Positions 12,409-23,843 of a DNA stretch of 64,000 nucleotides are shown piece by piece (within the stretch, counting starts at the first letter, position 1; every line of letters starts with the position of its first letter). Under the pieces are notes generated by a model, which saw nothing but the letters and a program-made list of their open reading frames with translations, did not search any database and was not told the DNA's origin. A program made the translations under genes and the position numbers. This stretch comes from Apiosordaria backusii (Eukaryota > Ascomycota > Sordariomycetes > Sordariales > Lasiosphaeriaceae), in assembly GCA_030549205.1 (NCBI GenBank), contig JAUKTV010000005.1, positions 930,001-994,000 on the forward strand, read 5' to 3'.

Positions 12409-13480
12409 TATCGATAGCTCGAAATCACGTCATACTCTGTTCAACATCTATGGCGTCGGGGAGCAGTTCATGTCGTCAGCCACCGCAATCACATCTGCCC
12501 TACCCTTGTGCTCTGAAAAATGTGAATTGGGAACAAATCGTTAAAAACTCCGTGGAGTGAATGGTAGGAAGAGGCGAACGGCAAAGGCTAGGAGTATCGA
12601 GAGCAAGAGAGAGTCGAAAGATGGATGCGAAAGTCTACCCGGGCAGCAGACGGCAGTCCGGCGGCTTGTTGACCCGCAAAGAGCTGCTGCATTGCATACC
12701 GCATCTGCAAAAAGTACCTAGATGTGCGGGAGTGGGCGTTCCTCCGAGTCAGACGTGCTCATCTTTCAGTCATAGATGTCGCCGTGCACGACGCTGGTAT
12801 CTGGCTCCAGCCGCAATGGAGTCCTCCATCTTCCGTCTACGGTCTGGCAAGTTGGTCTCCCTCCTTGCTACAGTCCTGGCCGTCGTTAGCGACAGCAAGA
12901 CCTATCTTGGCATGTCGGTCTTTAAACCAGACGACCTGAAGATATACCCTGTGTTCCGGCTCGGTTGGGTGTGTCCCGGTTCGGTTGAGTGTGTTCTGGA
13001 TCGGTTGGGTGCTGAATGGGACGGAGTGCGAATTTGTGCCGATTCCAAAGCCGATGAACAGCCTCTCTGTTCTTTCATGCGCAGTCTAGCTCAAGCTCGT
13101 GCGAAAGCAACAGTCATTCTACGGTGATGCTAACGCACATCGGTGTTTTCAGAGCCGATAGAGACAACGATCTGCAACTGCTGATTTCATTTTACAGTTC
13201 GTACTTGCCTTACCCAACGCTACATCTCAGCAGACTTCTCAACGGACGGACCCCATCCATTTACGCCGCCTCCGGTAATCGCAACTCAACATCGAGCAAG
13301 CTATCGGACATGATGAAACATTATCTAGCTCTATTGATTCGAGTTTGAAAAATTATGCTTCACACGCGTCCTCAATTGAACGAGCTAGCGAATAGCAACC
13401 AAAAACATCGGTCACGGTTGGGGACTGGGTACCCAGCAACAACATCAGAATGAGACTACAGATTAACCGCGGGGGAAGCG
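12409..13480. other. Interval without a recognisable gene
   Basis: ORFs of up to about 190 codons occur (for example 12561-13127 on plus), but their composition is arginine/serine-rich without motifs and they overlap unrelated frames. I would not annotate them. Nothing structural stands out. Confidence 0.4.
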
Positions 13481-13699
13481 TCATGGTCCCTCACTAAATC
13501 TAAGAAACGACTTTGTGAGATTGATGCCGAGATTGACGTCCTGGAAAGATTGAGGATAGTTTCCACGTGCTGTACGTGAAGATGATGATGTCGTCGATGT
13601 AGGCCATGCAAAAATCTCGGTATGGGTCGAGGCGTCGGTCCATGAACCGTTGGGCGTAGGATGGCGAATTCTTGAACCCCATTTAGCTGGTGCCATCAT
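13481..13699 (-). mobile_element. Ty3/gypsy reverse-transcriptase relic
   Basis: On the minus strand from 13682 the translation gives MGFKNSPSYAQRFMDR, a 12-residue spacer and AYIDDIIIF, the palm region of a gypsy-type reverse transcriptase with the YxDD catalytic motif as YIDD. A second frame then carries NLGINLTKSFLRF, which matches the next family block (NISLSPTKSFLGY-like), so there is a frameshift at about 13555. Only about 200 bp is recognisable and flanking integrase or protease was not found. It is not AT-rich, so unlike the copia element it shows little RIP decay. Confidence 0.85.
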
Positions 13700-14833
13700 T
13701 CATGGAGCGTGGAGTTTAGGTACTCATGGGCCGGGTTGGGGTTCATGAACACGAGGACATGAAGATGTACTACTTCTGTTTGAATGCTTTTGCACTTCGT
13801 CACCTCGGGAGTCACGGAGCGATGGTCATATTCACAGGTCTCAGAAAGACCCGGGAAAGTTAATAGCGGAAGTAAAGTCCAGCGAAGTTCATGGGGGGCT
13901 GCTGAGGCATGTCGTCTGTAAGGGCAATTTCTCTGAGCCATGTGTCTCAGCTAGCACAGCGCAGCAAGACGAGGACGGTACAATTAGCTCAGCCAGGTAT
14001 GTATATAGGTCTGTCGTTTCGAGGGCCGAGGCCGCTCTGTGGTGGACACGAAGAACGTGCCGCACTTGAAACACGGGTACGGTACCCTTCTTAGTACTGC
14101 GACGACAGGATTGCTTACTTGAGACACGGGTACGGTACCCTCCTTTGTGCTGCGAAGACATGATTGCTTGTCATGCACGGTGGGTAGCGTGGCTGTTTGC
14201 ATGTGATGTGGCTGGTGTTCAGGGAGTGCCGGAAGACTTTGTTAGTGCCCGGCTGAGAGAGGAGATAATGCAGGGTGCTATGAAGTGAGAAATGGTGTGT
14301 CAAGCAGTCGGTATCGTGATCTACCCACCGGAAACAATGCATTATCACTGCATGAACTGCACAAGGACCAACCGAGGTGTCGAAGTCGGGTACCGTACCC
14401 GAGTTTCAGCCTTCTGTCTATCTACCGAATACCCGTTGCCCTTGGTCTCAGAATCTTCGAAACAAACAAAACACACGACGCCCTTGCTCCAAAAATAGCC
14501 CACGGTCCTAGCTTGGAAACCAGCCCTGTGCTGTAGACCGGGGACTGTGTATTGATTGCCGAGAGAAGCAGCCCATGACTCCAGACCTCCCCCTCAGACC
14601 CTGTCTAATGGCTGCCGCACAGCCGTCGTAACTGGTCATGAAACATTAAGATTATTGAACTGACACGTGCGAGAATGAGATCCCAATCGCCGCCGGCAAA
14701 TGCTGCATCGTGGGTTAGTGATAGCTTGGGCCTAACTGAGGCCTGTACTTACCTGAAGATTTTCGAAAGCTTGCAGCCCCGGATGAGTCTCCCAATGGCC
14801 GCGTAATCCTGCAAGCTTTCGCAGCCGAGCAAG
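13700..14833. other. Interval with short repeats but no recognisable gene
   Basis: No supported coding sequence was seen. The interval holds the 53-bp direct repeat at 14066-14171 and an inverted copy of its GGGTAC-CGTACCC core near 14388. It lies between the gypsy relic and the end of the split zinc-knuckle gene. Confidence 0.4.
14066..14171. repeat. Two tandem copies of a 53-bp repeat with a near-palindromic core
   Basis: Copy one is 14066-14118 and copy two 14119-14171, with about 6 differences. Each carries acacgggtacggtaccct, whose GGGTACGGTACCC core is almost self-complementary. The core occurs inverted at about 14388-14402 followed by gagtttca, which also matches the repeat start in reverse complement. 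A related palindrome (cgggtacggatacccg) is present far away near 44048. Confidence 0.75.
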
Positions 14834-15475
14834 TTACCACCGGCGATTGCTGCACCCTCGTCAGTAAACCGCTCAGATACCCAACTAGTGCTCGCCGAAA
14901 AACACATGTACTTACCTGAACGCGTCAGCAACCCTGGGGCGCTTCATCGGCGGCTTCTTCGCCGCCACCTCGCGCTTCGGGGGCGCGGCTGCCGCTACGC
15001 GTGTAGCTGCTGCGGCTGGCGGACGGGGACCGCGTCCTGCGCCGCTGGGTCGGGCGGTACGAGGAACGACGACCCCTCTCACCAGCATCGCGGTGCGGCC
15101 CCTTGTCGGCGGACTGGGCGCCGTGGTAGCTTTCGCGGCGCTTGTCGAGGGGAGGTCCGCGGTTGTAGCTGTCGCGGGAGCGGTCCTGAGGCAGGGAAAG
15201 CCGGGGCCGTTTGCCCAGGTTTTCACGGTCCTTCTCTACTGAGGCATCGAAGGACCGCTTGGGAGGACGGAAAGTGCTGTCGTCCCTCACGTGGCGGTCC
15301 CAAGTGAGGTCTCGGGGCCGATGATCCGGATGCGAGTGGTTATGGGCAAAGCCATTGGTCTCATGTCTCGAGACTTGGGTTGCCGTGTTGGTCGGGGTCT
15401 CGCTGTCGAGGCTGTCGAGGTGGTGTCTTGGGTCTTGGAATGTCTTGCTAATCCTGTCCGGAGGACAATTTTGTG
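14834..15475 (-). pseudogene. 3' half of a zinc-knuckle / RS-rich gene, cut off by a Helitron
   Basis: Reading minus from about 15475, the frame encodes a charged, Arg/Ser-rich tail (PPDRISKTFQDP, then FRPPKRSFD, RSRDSYNRG, and RRRTRSPSASRSSYTR). Near 15010 the better family-like ending is in another frame (KREVAAKKPPMKRPRVADAF), so there is probably an indel. A clean intron follows, 14850-14915, with GTAAGT donor and GTGCAG acceptor, and a 16-nt last exon finishes the protein as FSNRRW and TAA at 14834-14836. I believe this is the C-terminus of the proline-rich zinc-knuckle protein whose N-terminal part lies at 19550-21066, because the tail style and terminal RRW fit that fungal family and the strand agrees. 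That link is inference from remembered homologues. Confidence 0.6.
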
Positions 15476-18400
15476 GTCAAACTCTGGGAAATTACTATGT
15501 AAAAATATCGAAAAATTGATAAGGAATTGCGGAGCCCGCTTATCGCGTGTTGGGACTGGTCGGCGGCTTTTTCGCCCGACATTCAGCCCACAATAGTGTC
15601 ACGGCGACTCCCACATTGGTGGTACCTCGGTGTGTCGACCACATCAACGTCACTGCTGCCGCGAGGAGCAATTATCTGCTGTCACAAACAGCGACACAAA
15701 TATTTACTCGTCGCTTGAGGCGTTGATTCCTGATTCATCGCAGCAGGTCTTTCGCGGTTTTTCTTTTTGAGTTGCCTCTCATCCTCAGTTTACGCCCGTT
15801 ATGGACAGGATAGACTGTTGTGATGGAGGGCGCTGCGCAGCCAGCGCCGCGAAAAGGGTGCCGCAGTTGCTCCGTCGAGAAACCTCTCGACCAGTTTTAT
15901 GACCTTCGTGGTAACGGCAGAGTTGTTGGGAATTGTCTAGACCGCCGGGGTCGACATAGGGCATCGGTAAGATCTAATTTGGATCATGCTTTTTCTGGCT
16001 AACCTCGCTACAATAGAGAGATGCGTCTGCTGCCGGTATTTCACCAGCTGCAGATGCCCTCCATCCGGCGCACTCCCCTGGACGAGTTCAACCAGAAGTA
16101 TGCGCTGCTCTCTCTAGCCTGCCCGACCCTGTTTCCTCGGGGGGTTGCCGACTTTGTCGAGCCACAGCATGCCTCTCACCAAGGAAGCCCTGCAGGAGGC
16201 GCTTGCCGACCCGGATACGCCAGAAGCCCAGGCTATCCTCAACCGGATCTCTCGCTTTGCTGGTGTCATCAAGGGCACACGTCCCTTTTGGTACCGTCGA
16301 CGTCGCGAGTGCGAGTCTTTCGCGCACTGCCTTGGTGTGCCCTCTACTTTCATCACGCTGAGCCCGGCCGATCTACACTGGCAGAGCCTCTACCAGCACA
16401 TGCCCGAATACGAGGAGTGGAAGGCCCTTGATGAGCAGAGACGCATGGCCAAGTCCCGCCGGCTATTGCGGGAGAACCCGCATATCGCGGCTTGGCACTT
16501 TCACTCGCGGAACTTACTATTCAGGAAGATTGTGCTCAAGAAGAAGTTCAACCTGGCCGACTTTTGGTCCCGGTACGAGTGGCAAGGCCGCGGCAGTAGC
16601 CATTCCCATGGGCTCTACTGGTTCAATGGGAGGCCCCCTCCTGATATGGAAACCCCCGAGTCGAGGAAGCATTTCGCAAGGATCTGGGGATATCACGTTA
16701 CAGCAGTGAATCCGCAGCAAGATCAAGGTGCTGACGAGGGTAACCCTTTGTCTGTAGACCCTCTAGAGACGGACGTTAACTGGGAGTGGTTAAACAGAGT
16801 CGTCAACCGCTGCCAACGACACCATTGCTCGTCGACGTACTGCCTGCGGGTGACGAAAAAGGATGCCCAGCGGGCCAGGGAGGCCGGAGCAGGAGCCGAG
16901 GCCGGAGAGACAGCCGGAGAAGAACAGCCGCCGCCAGAACCCACGTGTCGGTTTCTCTTCCCCCGACCTGTACGAGAGGCTGCCGAGGTCATCAAGAGGC
17001 CTGGAAAGGGCTGGTGGTCGTTCGAAGCCGAGCGCAACGACACCCACCTCAACCAGTACAATCCACTGCTGTCTCTTTGCTGGCTGGCCAATACAGACTG
17101 CTCGCCCTGCACGAGTGTGGAGGCTGTTATCAACTATGCTGCGAAGTACTGCAGCAAGTCTGAGGCCCAGACCAGCACGTATGCGCAGATTGCACAGAAC
17201 ATCCTGCCCCACATATCAGACAACAACCCGATGGTTTCCTTCGTGTCGAAGCTGATGAACAAGCTGATCGGAGAGAGGGACTACTCTGCCCAGGAGATCT
17301 GTCATATCCTCCTGGGACTCCCTCTACAAGAGGACAGCCGAGTGGTGCAGAGTGTTGACTGCAGGCCCCGCGAGAGGCACGCTCGCGCAATTGACATCAC
17401 GGCTGATGGCGAGATCGAGGAGCTCAGACAGCGTACGAGAAGTATCTCCGACGGCCTGACTGGATGGATGACGTCTCCTACTTCGAGTTCTTGCAAGACT
17501 GGAGCTTCACGGCGCGGAATCCGGTCAAATGGGCGATCTGGCAGCCTCCTGCGATGCCTAGAGTGCTGAATTACTACCCGCGGTACAAGCCGGTTCGCTC
17601 CCACCAGCAGTACTCCGACTTCTGCCGTGTCAAGCTGCTCCTGAACCATCCCCATCGCCAGTCCGAGGAATTGTTCGAGGTTGATGATCGACAGTTTGAC
17701 AACTACACCTCCGCATATCAATACTGTCTCGAGCACCACGACCACCCGGACGACCACTACGGTACTGTCGACGAGCCCGATCCATTGCCGGACGAGGATG
17801 AATTCGAGCGAGGGGAGGGTGCCGGGGACATCACCCTCGAGGATTGGCAGGAAATGGCCCGGCTAGTCCCCGACCTTCAGCTTCCCGAGGAACAGGCCGA
17901 TTTGCTCGGCCGCCGAGACATTGATACCAACTACGACTGGGCACAGCACATCGCTCGCTACTACCACGAGGAGTTCGTTACCGGAGGCTACTAGGCGCAG
18001 CTCCGTGAAGAGACTCCAGGCAATTACGACGTGGAAGAGATGCCTCTCGCGGCCCGGGATACATTGAACACCCAGCAGCGGCAGGTATACAGCACGGTCA
18101 TGCACCACTTCAGAGCGAAGAACCGAAACCGTCAACCTCCGCCCCTGCGTCTACAGATTGACGGAGGAGGTGGGACTGGGAAGTCGTATATGGTGAAGGT
18201 GATATCTTCTCACCTCCAGGCCAAGGCGGCTTCCTATGGCCGAGTCTCCCCTATCGTCAGGGCAGCTCCGACGGGTGTAGCAAGCAACCAGATCGGGGGA
18301 CAGACTCTGCATTCGTTACTGCGGCTCCCTGTCGATGGCAATTACCGCTCGCTCTCTGAGACCCCGACGAGCCTGAACGCCTTGCAGCGGCGGTTCAGGG

Positions 18401-19555
18401 ACATCCATTACCTCGTGATCGATGAGAAGAGCATGCTGGGCCTCAAGACCCTCGCGTGGGTCGACCAGCGCCTACGGGAGGTGTTCCCGGAGAATCGCGA
18501 CGAGTTCTTTGGCGGCCTCAGCGTCATCCTGATCGGGGACTTCTTCCAGCTCCCCCCCGTCCTCAACAAGCCGCTGTACGCAACACGCGACGACCTGAGG
18601 GACATCGAGATCGTCGGGCGCAACGCCTACCGCTCGTTCGACAAGTCAGTGTTCCTGACTACGATACAGCGGCAGCAGGGCGAAGACCAGGCTCCTTTTC
18701 GGCGGGCCTTGGAAGAACTACGAAAGGGAGACGTGTCGATACCCTCCTGGGAGCTCCTCACTTCGAGATGTTCCGTCAAGCTCTCCCCCCAGGAGGTCGA
18801 TAGCTTTGGTGATGCGCTTCGCATCTATCCTACCAAGGCCCAGGTCGTCGAGTACAACCACCAGCACATGCTTGGCCTGGCTAGCCCCGCCATACAGGTC
18901 GAGGCAAAACACGAGGGTGTCGGCGCGGAGAGGGTCGAATCCGCGAATGCCGGCAACTTGACCAAGCGCCTGCCCCTGTGTGTTGGTTGCAGGGTGATGC
19001 TGACGCGGAACCTGTGGGCCAACGTCGGGCTCGTCAATGGCGCCCAGGGCACGGTCCACGACATATCATGGAGTGATGGTGCGAACGTGCTGCGAGACCC
19101 GCCCCAGGTTATCATGGTGGCCTTCGACGACTACAGCGGCCCGGCCTTCACGATGCCGAGTGGGGAGGAGCTCCGCAGAGGAGAGAATCTGGTTGTCCCC
19201 ATCCTCCGCGTGCGGCAGGAGTTCTCGGTTGGTGCCAACTCCTGTTACAGAGAGCAGTTCCCGTTGCTGGTCAGTTACGCGATCACCGTCCACAAGTCAC
19301 AGGGCATCACCCTGGACAAGGTCGTCTACGATATCTCCTCGCCAGAGTTTGCTTCCGGCCTCTCCTACGTGGCCGTCTCCCGGGTAAAGACACTCGGCGG
19401 GCTGATGTTCGAGAGACCCTTCGACCGCGACAGGGTCTATCGCGAGACGCCGACGAGAGCCATGAATCTAAAGTTGCTCGACCTCGCAACGAGACAGCTA
19501 CAGGAGTTGGATGCCGTTGCCGAGGGGGAAGGGGGCTATCAGAAGAAGGTTCGTA
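15476..19555 (+). mobile_element. Helitron (Rep-helicase) insertion, degenerate and probably 3'-truncated
   Basis: The block encodes the diagnostic Helitron combination: an HUH endonuclease (Rep) joined to a Pif1-family helicase. Rolling-circle transposons of this class need both. The left part, 15823-16000, carries a Cys-rich segment (CRSCSVEKPLDQFY) like the N-terminal zinc region of fungal Helitron proteins. GC content is high and there is little RIP signature. The termini (5'-TC, 3'-hairpin plus CTRR) could not be identified, and the helicase frame runs directly into the antisense host gene near 19550, suggesting loss of the 3' end. The boundaries given are where host-gene coding stops on each side, accurate to perhaps 20-50 bp. 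Confidence 0.82.
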
Positions 19556-19662
19556 CGTGGGGTACTGGTGCTCAATCTTCTCAAACCTGCGTAGATCCAT
19601 ACCAACATAGTATTGGAAAATCGGGTCATGCTTTAGCGTGTCCCATGACGCTGCATCCCTGA
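16021..19662 (+). pseudogene. Helitron Rep-Pif1 helicase open reading frame, broken
   Basis: Three collinear pieces are visible. At 16021-16165 is TPLDEFNQKYALLSLACPTL through ADFVEP. At about 16170-17430 is MPLTKEALQEALADP, RPFWYRRRRECESF, FITLSPADLHW, the HUH motif in SSHSHGLYW and the Rep tyrosine motif INYAAKYCSKSE. From 17431 on is AYEKYLRRPDWMDD, then the helicase with Walker A GGGGTGKS, Walker B VIDEKSM, FQLPPV and the C-terminal HKSQGITLDKVVYD and YVAVSRVK. Defects are an apparent internal deletion at about 16165 (family members have several dozen more residues between DFVEP and the TKEAL block), a frameshift at about 17428, an in-frame TAG at 17992-17994 in GGY*AQLREE, and loss of the native stop so that the frame ends at 19662 inside antisense host sequence. 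It could not make a full protein. Confidence 0.85.
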
Positions 19663-21066
19663 TCGACCGCTTGAATTCTTCTGCATTGTCCTCTTGGAAA
19701 AAGCGGGACTTGATGCAAGTGGCGTTGTATGTAGGTGGAATAGTCGGCTCGTCCGTGTACTCGTCAGGTAGCGGGATGCCGACCGGATCGGCTAGCTTAG
19801 TCTCGTTCTCCCGAAACACGTGCCTCCAATCCTCTTCCGATGCAGGATTCAGCTCTTCCTCATCCCATTCGTCTTCCTCCGCTACCGGCGCCGGAGTGTC
19901 TTCGACCTTGATTTGCTGGTCGTCTTGGGTAGGGTGACGATCCTGACGGTCGTTGCGAGGACCGCTTTTCCCCTGCTTTCCATGCCCGTGGTTCTCCTTT
20001 CCGCTTTTCTCGTGTCCGTGCCTCTCATGCCCGCGCTTCTCATGACCAGGTCGGTGTTTATCCCGGTTTTGATGCCCACGCTTGCCCCCGTGGTTCTTGG
20101 ATTGCTTTCCGCGATGGTTTCCCAACGGAGTTTGATTGGCCGACACGGGGGGCGTATGGGGAGGCCCAGGTGTTGAGATCCAACCCGGAGGGGGAGGATA
20201 TTGGCCTCCGACTCCGGGGGGCGGCGGGAATGTCGGTGGGAACGCCGGGGCGCTGAATGCTGGCGGCTGTCTTGGAGGGTATTGGTACTCGACCGGCGGA
20301 GGTGCCGGTGGGTTTGGGTAGGAAGGGGGGGCGGGGGGGTAAGAGCTTACACCAGGCGGCGGCGGCGGTAGTCCGTACTGATGCGGTGGGTACGTGCCGG
20401 GAGGGAATGATGGGGGATGGGGAACCGAAGACGGCGGGGGAGGCGGAGGCGGCTGGGGAGGCAGCGAAGCACCGACTGAGGGGTAGTAGCTTGCCGGCGT
20501 CGGAGGGTACGGTGCGGTGTACTGGGGATGCCCGTAAGGAGGTTGCTGGTTGTATTGCGGCGGCGGCGGGGGAGCAGGCCCTTGATACTGTCCATACTGG
20601 GGAGGCGGAGGTGGCGTCGGGTAGCCCGCACCATAAGGATTCGGGGGATAGCCAGGGTGAGAGTACGGCGGAGGGGGAGGAGGTGGCGGGGCCGCAGGCG
20701 GAAAGGGCGGGGGCGGGGGAGGCGGTTGTCCGTAGCGGGTTATGGCAGGAGCCTGGGTGGGAGGGGGATGGTATCGAGTCACGATTGGACCTTTTTTGTC
20801 CTGGGACGTGGCACCTCGCCCAGGTTTGCTATGCTCCTCATGCTTTGACTGGCTACGCTGGATACCACTACTATGCCGTTAATGATCGAACTGCCGAGTG
20901 AGGCCCAGGTGACATGTTCAACGTGAACATGGGCCAAGATGGAAAGTGAACTTACGCTGGGATATTCCTGATCTCCTCGGGACAACCCACAAACCAATGT
21001 CCTTTCTCACCACAGTTGAAACAAACCGGCTCTTCCTGAGGAGAGGCTTGCCCTGGGGCTGTGCTG
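19550..21066 (-). pseudogene. 5' half of a zinc-knuckle, proline-rich gene (partial)
   Basis: The first recognisable exon (about 21066-20956) encodes STAPGQASPQEEPV and a CCHC zinc knuckle, CFNCGEKGHWFVGC (20982-21023), a single-stranded nucleic-acid binding fold. A 75-nt intron, 20881-20955, has GTAAGT, CATTAACG branch site and CATAG. The second exon runs through KKGPIVTRYHPPPTQ, a run of about 220 Pro/Tyr/Gly-rich residues, a His/Lys/Gly-rich stretch, an acidic segment (EEDEWDEEELNPASEEDW) and a folded-looking end with YYVGMDLRRFEKIEHQYPTYEPS. Coding then meets the Helitron helicase frame head-on at about 19550. No ATG was found upstream; 21072-21180 lacks one and 21180-21340 is AT-rich, so the 5' end is missing or unrecognised. 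RNA-binding is a family expectation, not shown here. Confidence 0.72.
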
Positions 21067-21179
21067 CTTATGATGGCTCAGGTTCGAAAGCAGTATATAA
21101 ACGAGGTGTGAGCTTTGAAGACAAAGCGAGTGAATGGATAGCCTCTGTACAGTCTAAGACTTGAAAGTTTGTTAGCTCG

Positions 21180-23843
21180 GGCGCTCGGACCAGCAAATTC
21201 AAACCCCTATAGAATTTACCTCAAAAAAGCTACAACGAAGTAGAAAATTAAATAAAATAGAAGTATTAAGGATCTCAAGCTCAATAACACCCTTTTTTTC
21301 TCGAAAAAAATAATGGTTGTTAAAGGAAGATAGATTCCTTTTGTGGGGCGGCTCCGCGCTAGCGAACTTTCAGGGATTGGAGTGTATAAAGCCGAGGAAC
21401 GATGCGGTCAATAATTGTAAAGACGGTGATTTCCGTCGGAGGTTTTGTGGTTCCGTCAGATATTTTGCACTTTTGTCGCAGGTTTAGTGAGATCGGCGAA
21501 GATTTGTGAAATTCTAGCGGAAGGTTGGTTTTGTGTATTCGTCGCATAAGATGGGATGAGAGGGAGATGGTCAGCGATAAGGGTGGTGTGCCCCGTTTGA
21601 ACATTCGACGTAAACCCGGGCAGCAACCTTGGACGGAGGTTACAAGGGACGGACGGAATTGGGCCGCTGGCTACCGGACGATGAGGCCCGGGATAGACCG
21701 GCAGACGGCGGGCTGACCAGGGACTCTTCAAGTACGGATACAATACCCGGAGAGGATGCCGGATCCCTGCGGCGCGGACTCGGAGCGGGCCGCGTCGGGG
21801 GATTGACAAGGACGGGTGTGGTCCGGCTCAGGTCAGGGTCCGGAATGTCGACTTCCACTTCTCACGACCCTGCAGCCGTGGTCGAGTTCCTCCGCTTCTG
21901 GTCCAATGCAAAGATGGGCTTCTCGCAGCATCAAGCGCTCGAGACAGTAGCAAGGGATAGCTCTCGGCCTCATGTAACTGAGTTGCGTGGATTGTGCGAT
22001 GATGATGCCTGTGGTCCTGGTGATGATCTCGGACGCCTTCTTCCCGTCAGGTTCAAGCGTCACCTGTATTCGTGGTTCCCAGGGTGGGAGTCAGCCGCTC
22101 GTCCGCATAGGTGTGTGTGTGTATTATTCAAGCCGTATTTGAACTGACCCCTGTCCTCCCCCGGATCCTGTATGTCGAGACCCGTTGGAACCCCTGGGCC
22201 AGTAATCATGTGTAAACAGCCTGCTCACACATCATAGCCATGTTGGCCGCGACTTCACTGCCCGATAGAGCCCTATAGACGACCTTGAAGTATCACTTGG
22301 TACGGTCACTGTAACAAAAAGAGGGCCGGGAGGGAAGCTGTGATTGACTTCAACTTGATGGCAAGGTGGTTATTCAGCAGCAACTTCCAGCCCTGTTCGC
22401 AACTTGGAAAAGATAGACGAAGATGCTAATTGAATGAAATTTTTCTAAGTTGTCATCCAAACCTTGGTGTGTCTGTCTACGGAGCACCTTGAGTATGGGG
22501 GATAGATAAGCTGATCTGGGAGCCTAAAAAGTTTTCCTCTTCATATAGTCCATGTCATCACTTGTAAGAACAAAAGAGATGCTCTTTTCGGTGGATGTCT
22601 ATCTACTACTATTGCTGTTTAAAATAAGCTCGTTGGATCTCAAATTGCTCCATTGCTCACCGCCTCATAACTCCCCTTTTGCTAGAGCACTTGATAATCA
22701 AACAAAGCAGCCTTCATGCTCCCATTACGTGGACTGTTTCGTCCGAAATAAAATCAGCGATACAGACACGCTATTAATTTCCTTGTTGCTCTATCTGATC
22801 GATATGACGTGGCGTAATCCAGGTGAACGGTGCATCGGTCTGGTCTATCCAAGTATATAGTCTTGATCCAAATGTTTGAAGGTTGGCTCTTCTTCATAAC
22901 ACCAACGACTTGACCGTAGCAATCACAACTTGTGCTATCTCATATCCACCCGTGAATCGGCTGGGGGGTTTCAGTAGCTCACACTGCCCTTCAACCAACA
23001 TCAACATATTCGGTCTCCCATCCGGATTCAACAAAGTCGGAGACATACGAGGCTCAGGGGTAACAATTATCTGCAAAAGAAGATCCATTTCTTGACGTCT
23101 TCTTGCAGGTTACAACCTCTTCCTGTCTTCATCACCACAAAACACGCATACAGGCGAACCTCAGCCACACTTTTTCGCCTTTGCTGATCGTGGCTTCCTT
23201 CCTATTTCGCTCCCTCGCTCTTTCTTGTTGAAGGACTTCGGCCTTTTCACTCCGAAGTTCTTTCCACCTCTGTGGCCGGTAGCCTGGTCAATACGTAATC
23301 AGGCACCCAGTGCTCCTTCCCAGCCTATCGTGAGCCCACGATTCAGAGTCTTGTGGTGGTTTCGCCTTCGGCCGCTGGGGAATTCTTAACGTCCCTCTTT
23401 AGAGCGAAGATCAACTTTCTTTCGATCTTTCTCTTGCTCTCGAACGGCGTAGATATCTAAATCTACCGCTCGAGGCCGAGTCTTGATTGCTCGCATTGTT
23501 CGGGACCGAGTCTTCGTCTCTCCCAGCCGCTCTTTCTCGTCTTTGGGGTTCACCCCACGCACAATACAGTTCTCCGCCTTGGATTGACATCAGGTCCTTC
23601 CTTCCTTCTTCATCCCGTCTATTGTTATGACTGGACGCCGAGTCTGCAGAGTTTTCGTCTCCGCAAATCACCTGCCTGCTCTTGTGGCCTTATCTTCTTG
23701 CCCTCGAGCTTTGTTCCCTTTGACACTTCCTGCAACCGAAAGGTTTTCGTCTCGACACCTCCAGCGCCAGTTCCCTCTGGCATTCTCCGTGTCATCCGCA
23801 ACCGGACTCCTTCAGTACCTCAACAACCCTTGACTCTGTCACG
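21180..23843. other. Intergenic region upstream of the mei2-like gene, with an AT-rich patch at 21180-21340
   Basis: The patch 21180-21340 is clearly AT-rich and lies where 5' exons of the zinc-knuckle gene might be expected. From 21400 to 23100 only short ORFs without recognisable motifs were seen on either strand. From about 23170 to 23840 the plus strand is strongly pyrimidine-rich (ctctttcttg, ccttccttcttc), which is usual for promoter/5'UTR DNA in these fungi and fits a long leader for the gene starting at 23844. Confidence 0.5.

Noticed and set aside
12561..13127. Plus-strand 188-codon ORF
   Set aside because: No motif, no splice partners, mixed composition; there is no support beyond being open.
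14749..14931. Small minus-strand 60-codon ORF as a gene
   Set aside because: It is the read-through of an intron and the terminal exon of the split zinc-knuckle gene.
19307..20782. Minus-strand 491-codon frame taken as a complete proline-rich gene
   Set aside because: Its ends are artefacts. The first ATG-like codon is inside an exon that continues 5' through an intron to a zinc knuckle, and the last 60-70 residues are read antisense through the Helitron helicase.
21629..22147. Plus-strand 172-codon ORF upstream of the mei2-like gene
   Set aside because: No recognisable domain, and overlapping frames on both strands are equally open in this GC-rich patch.
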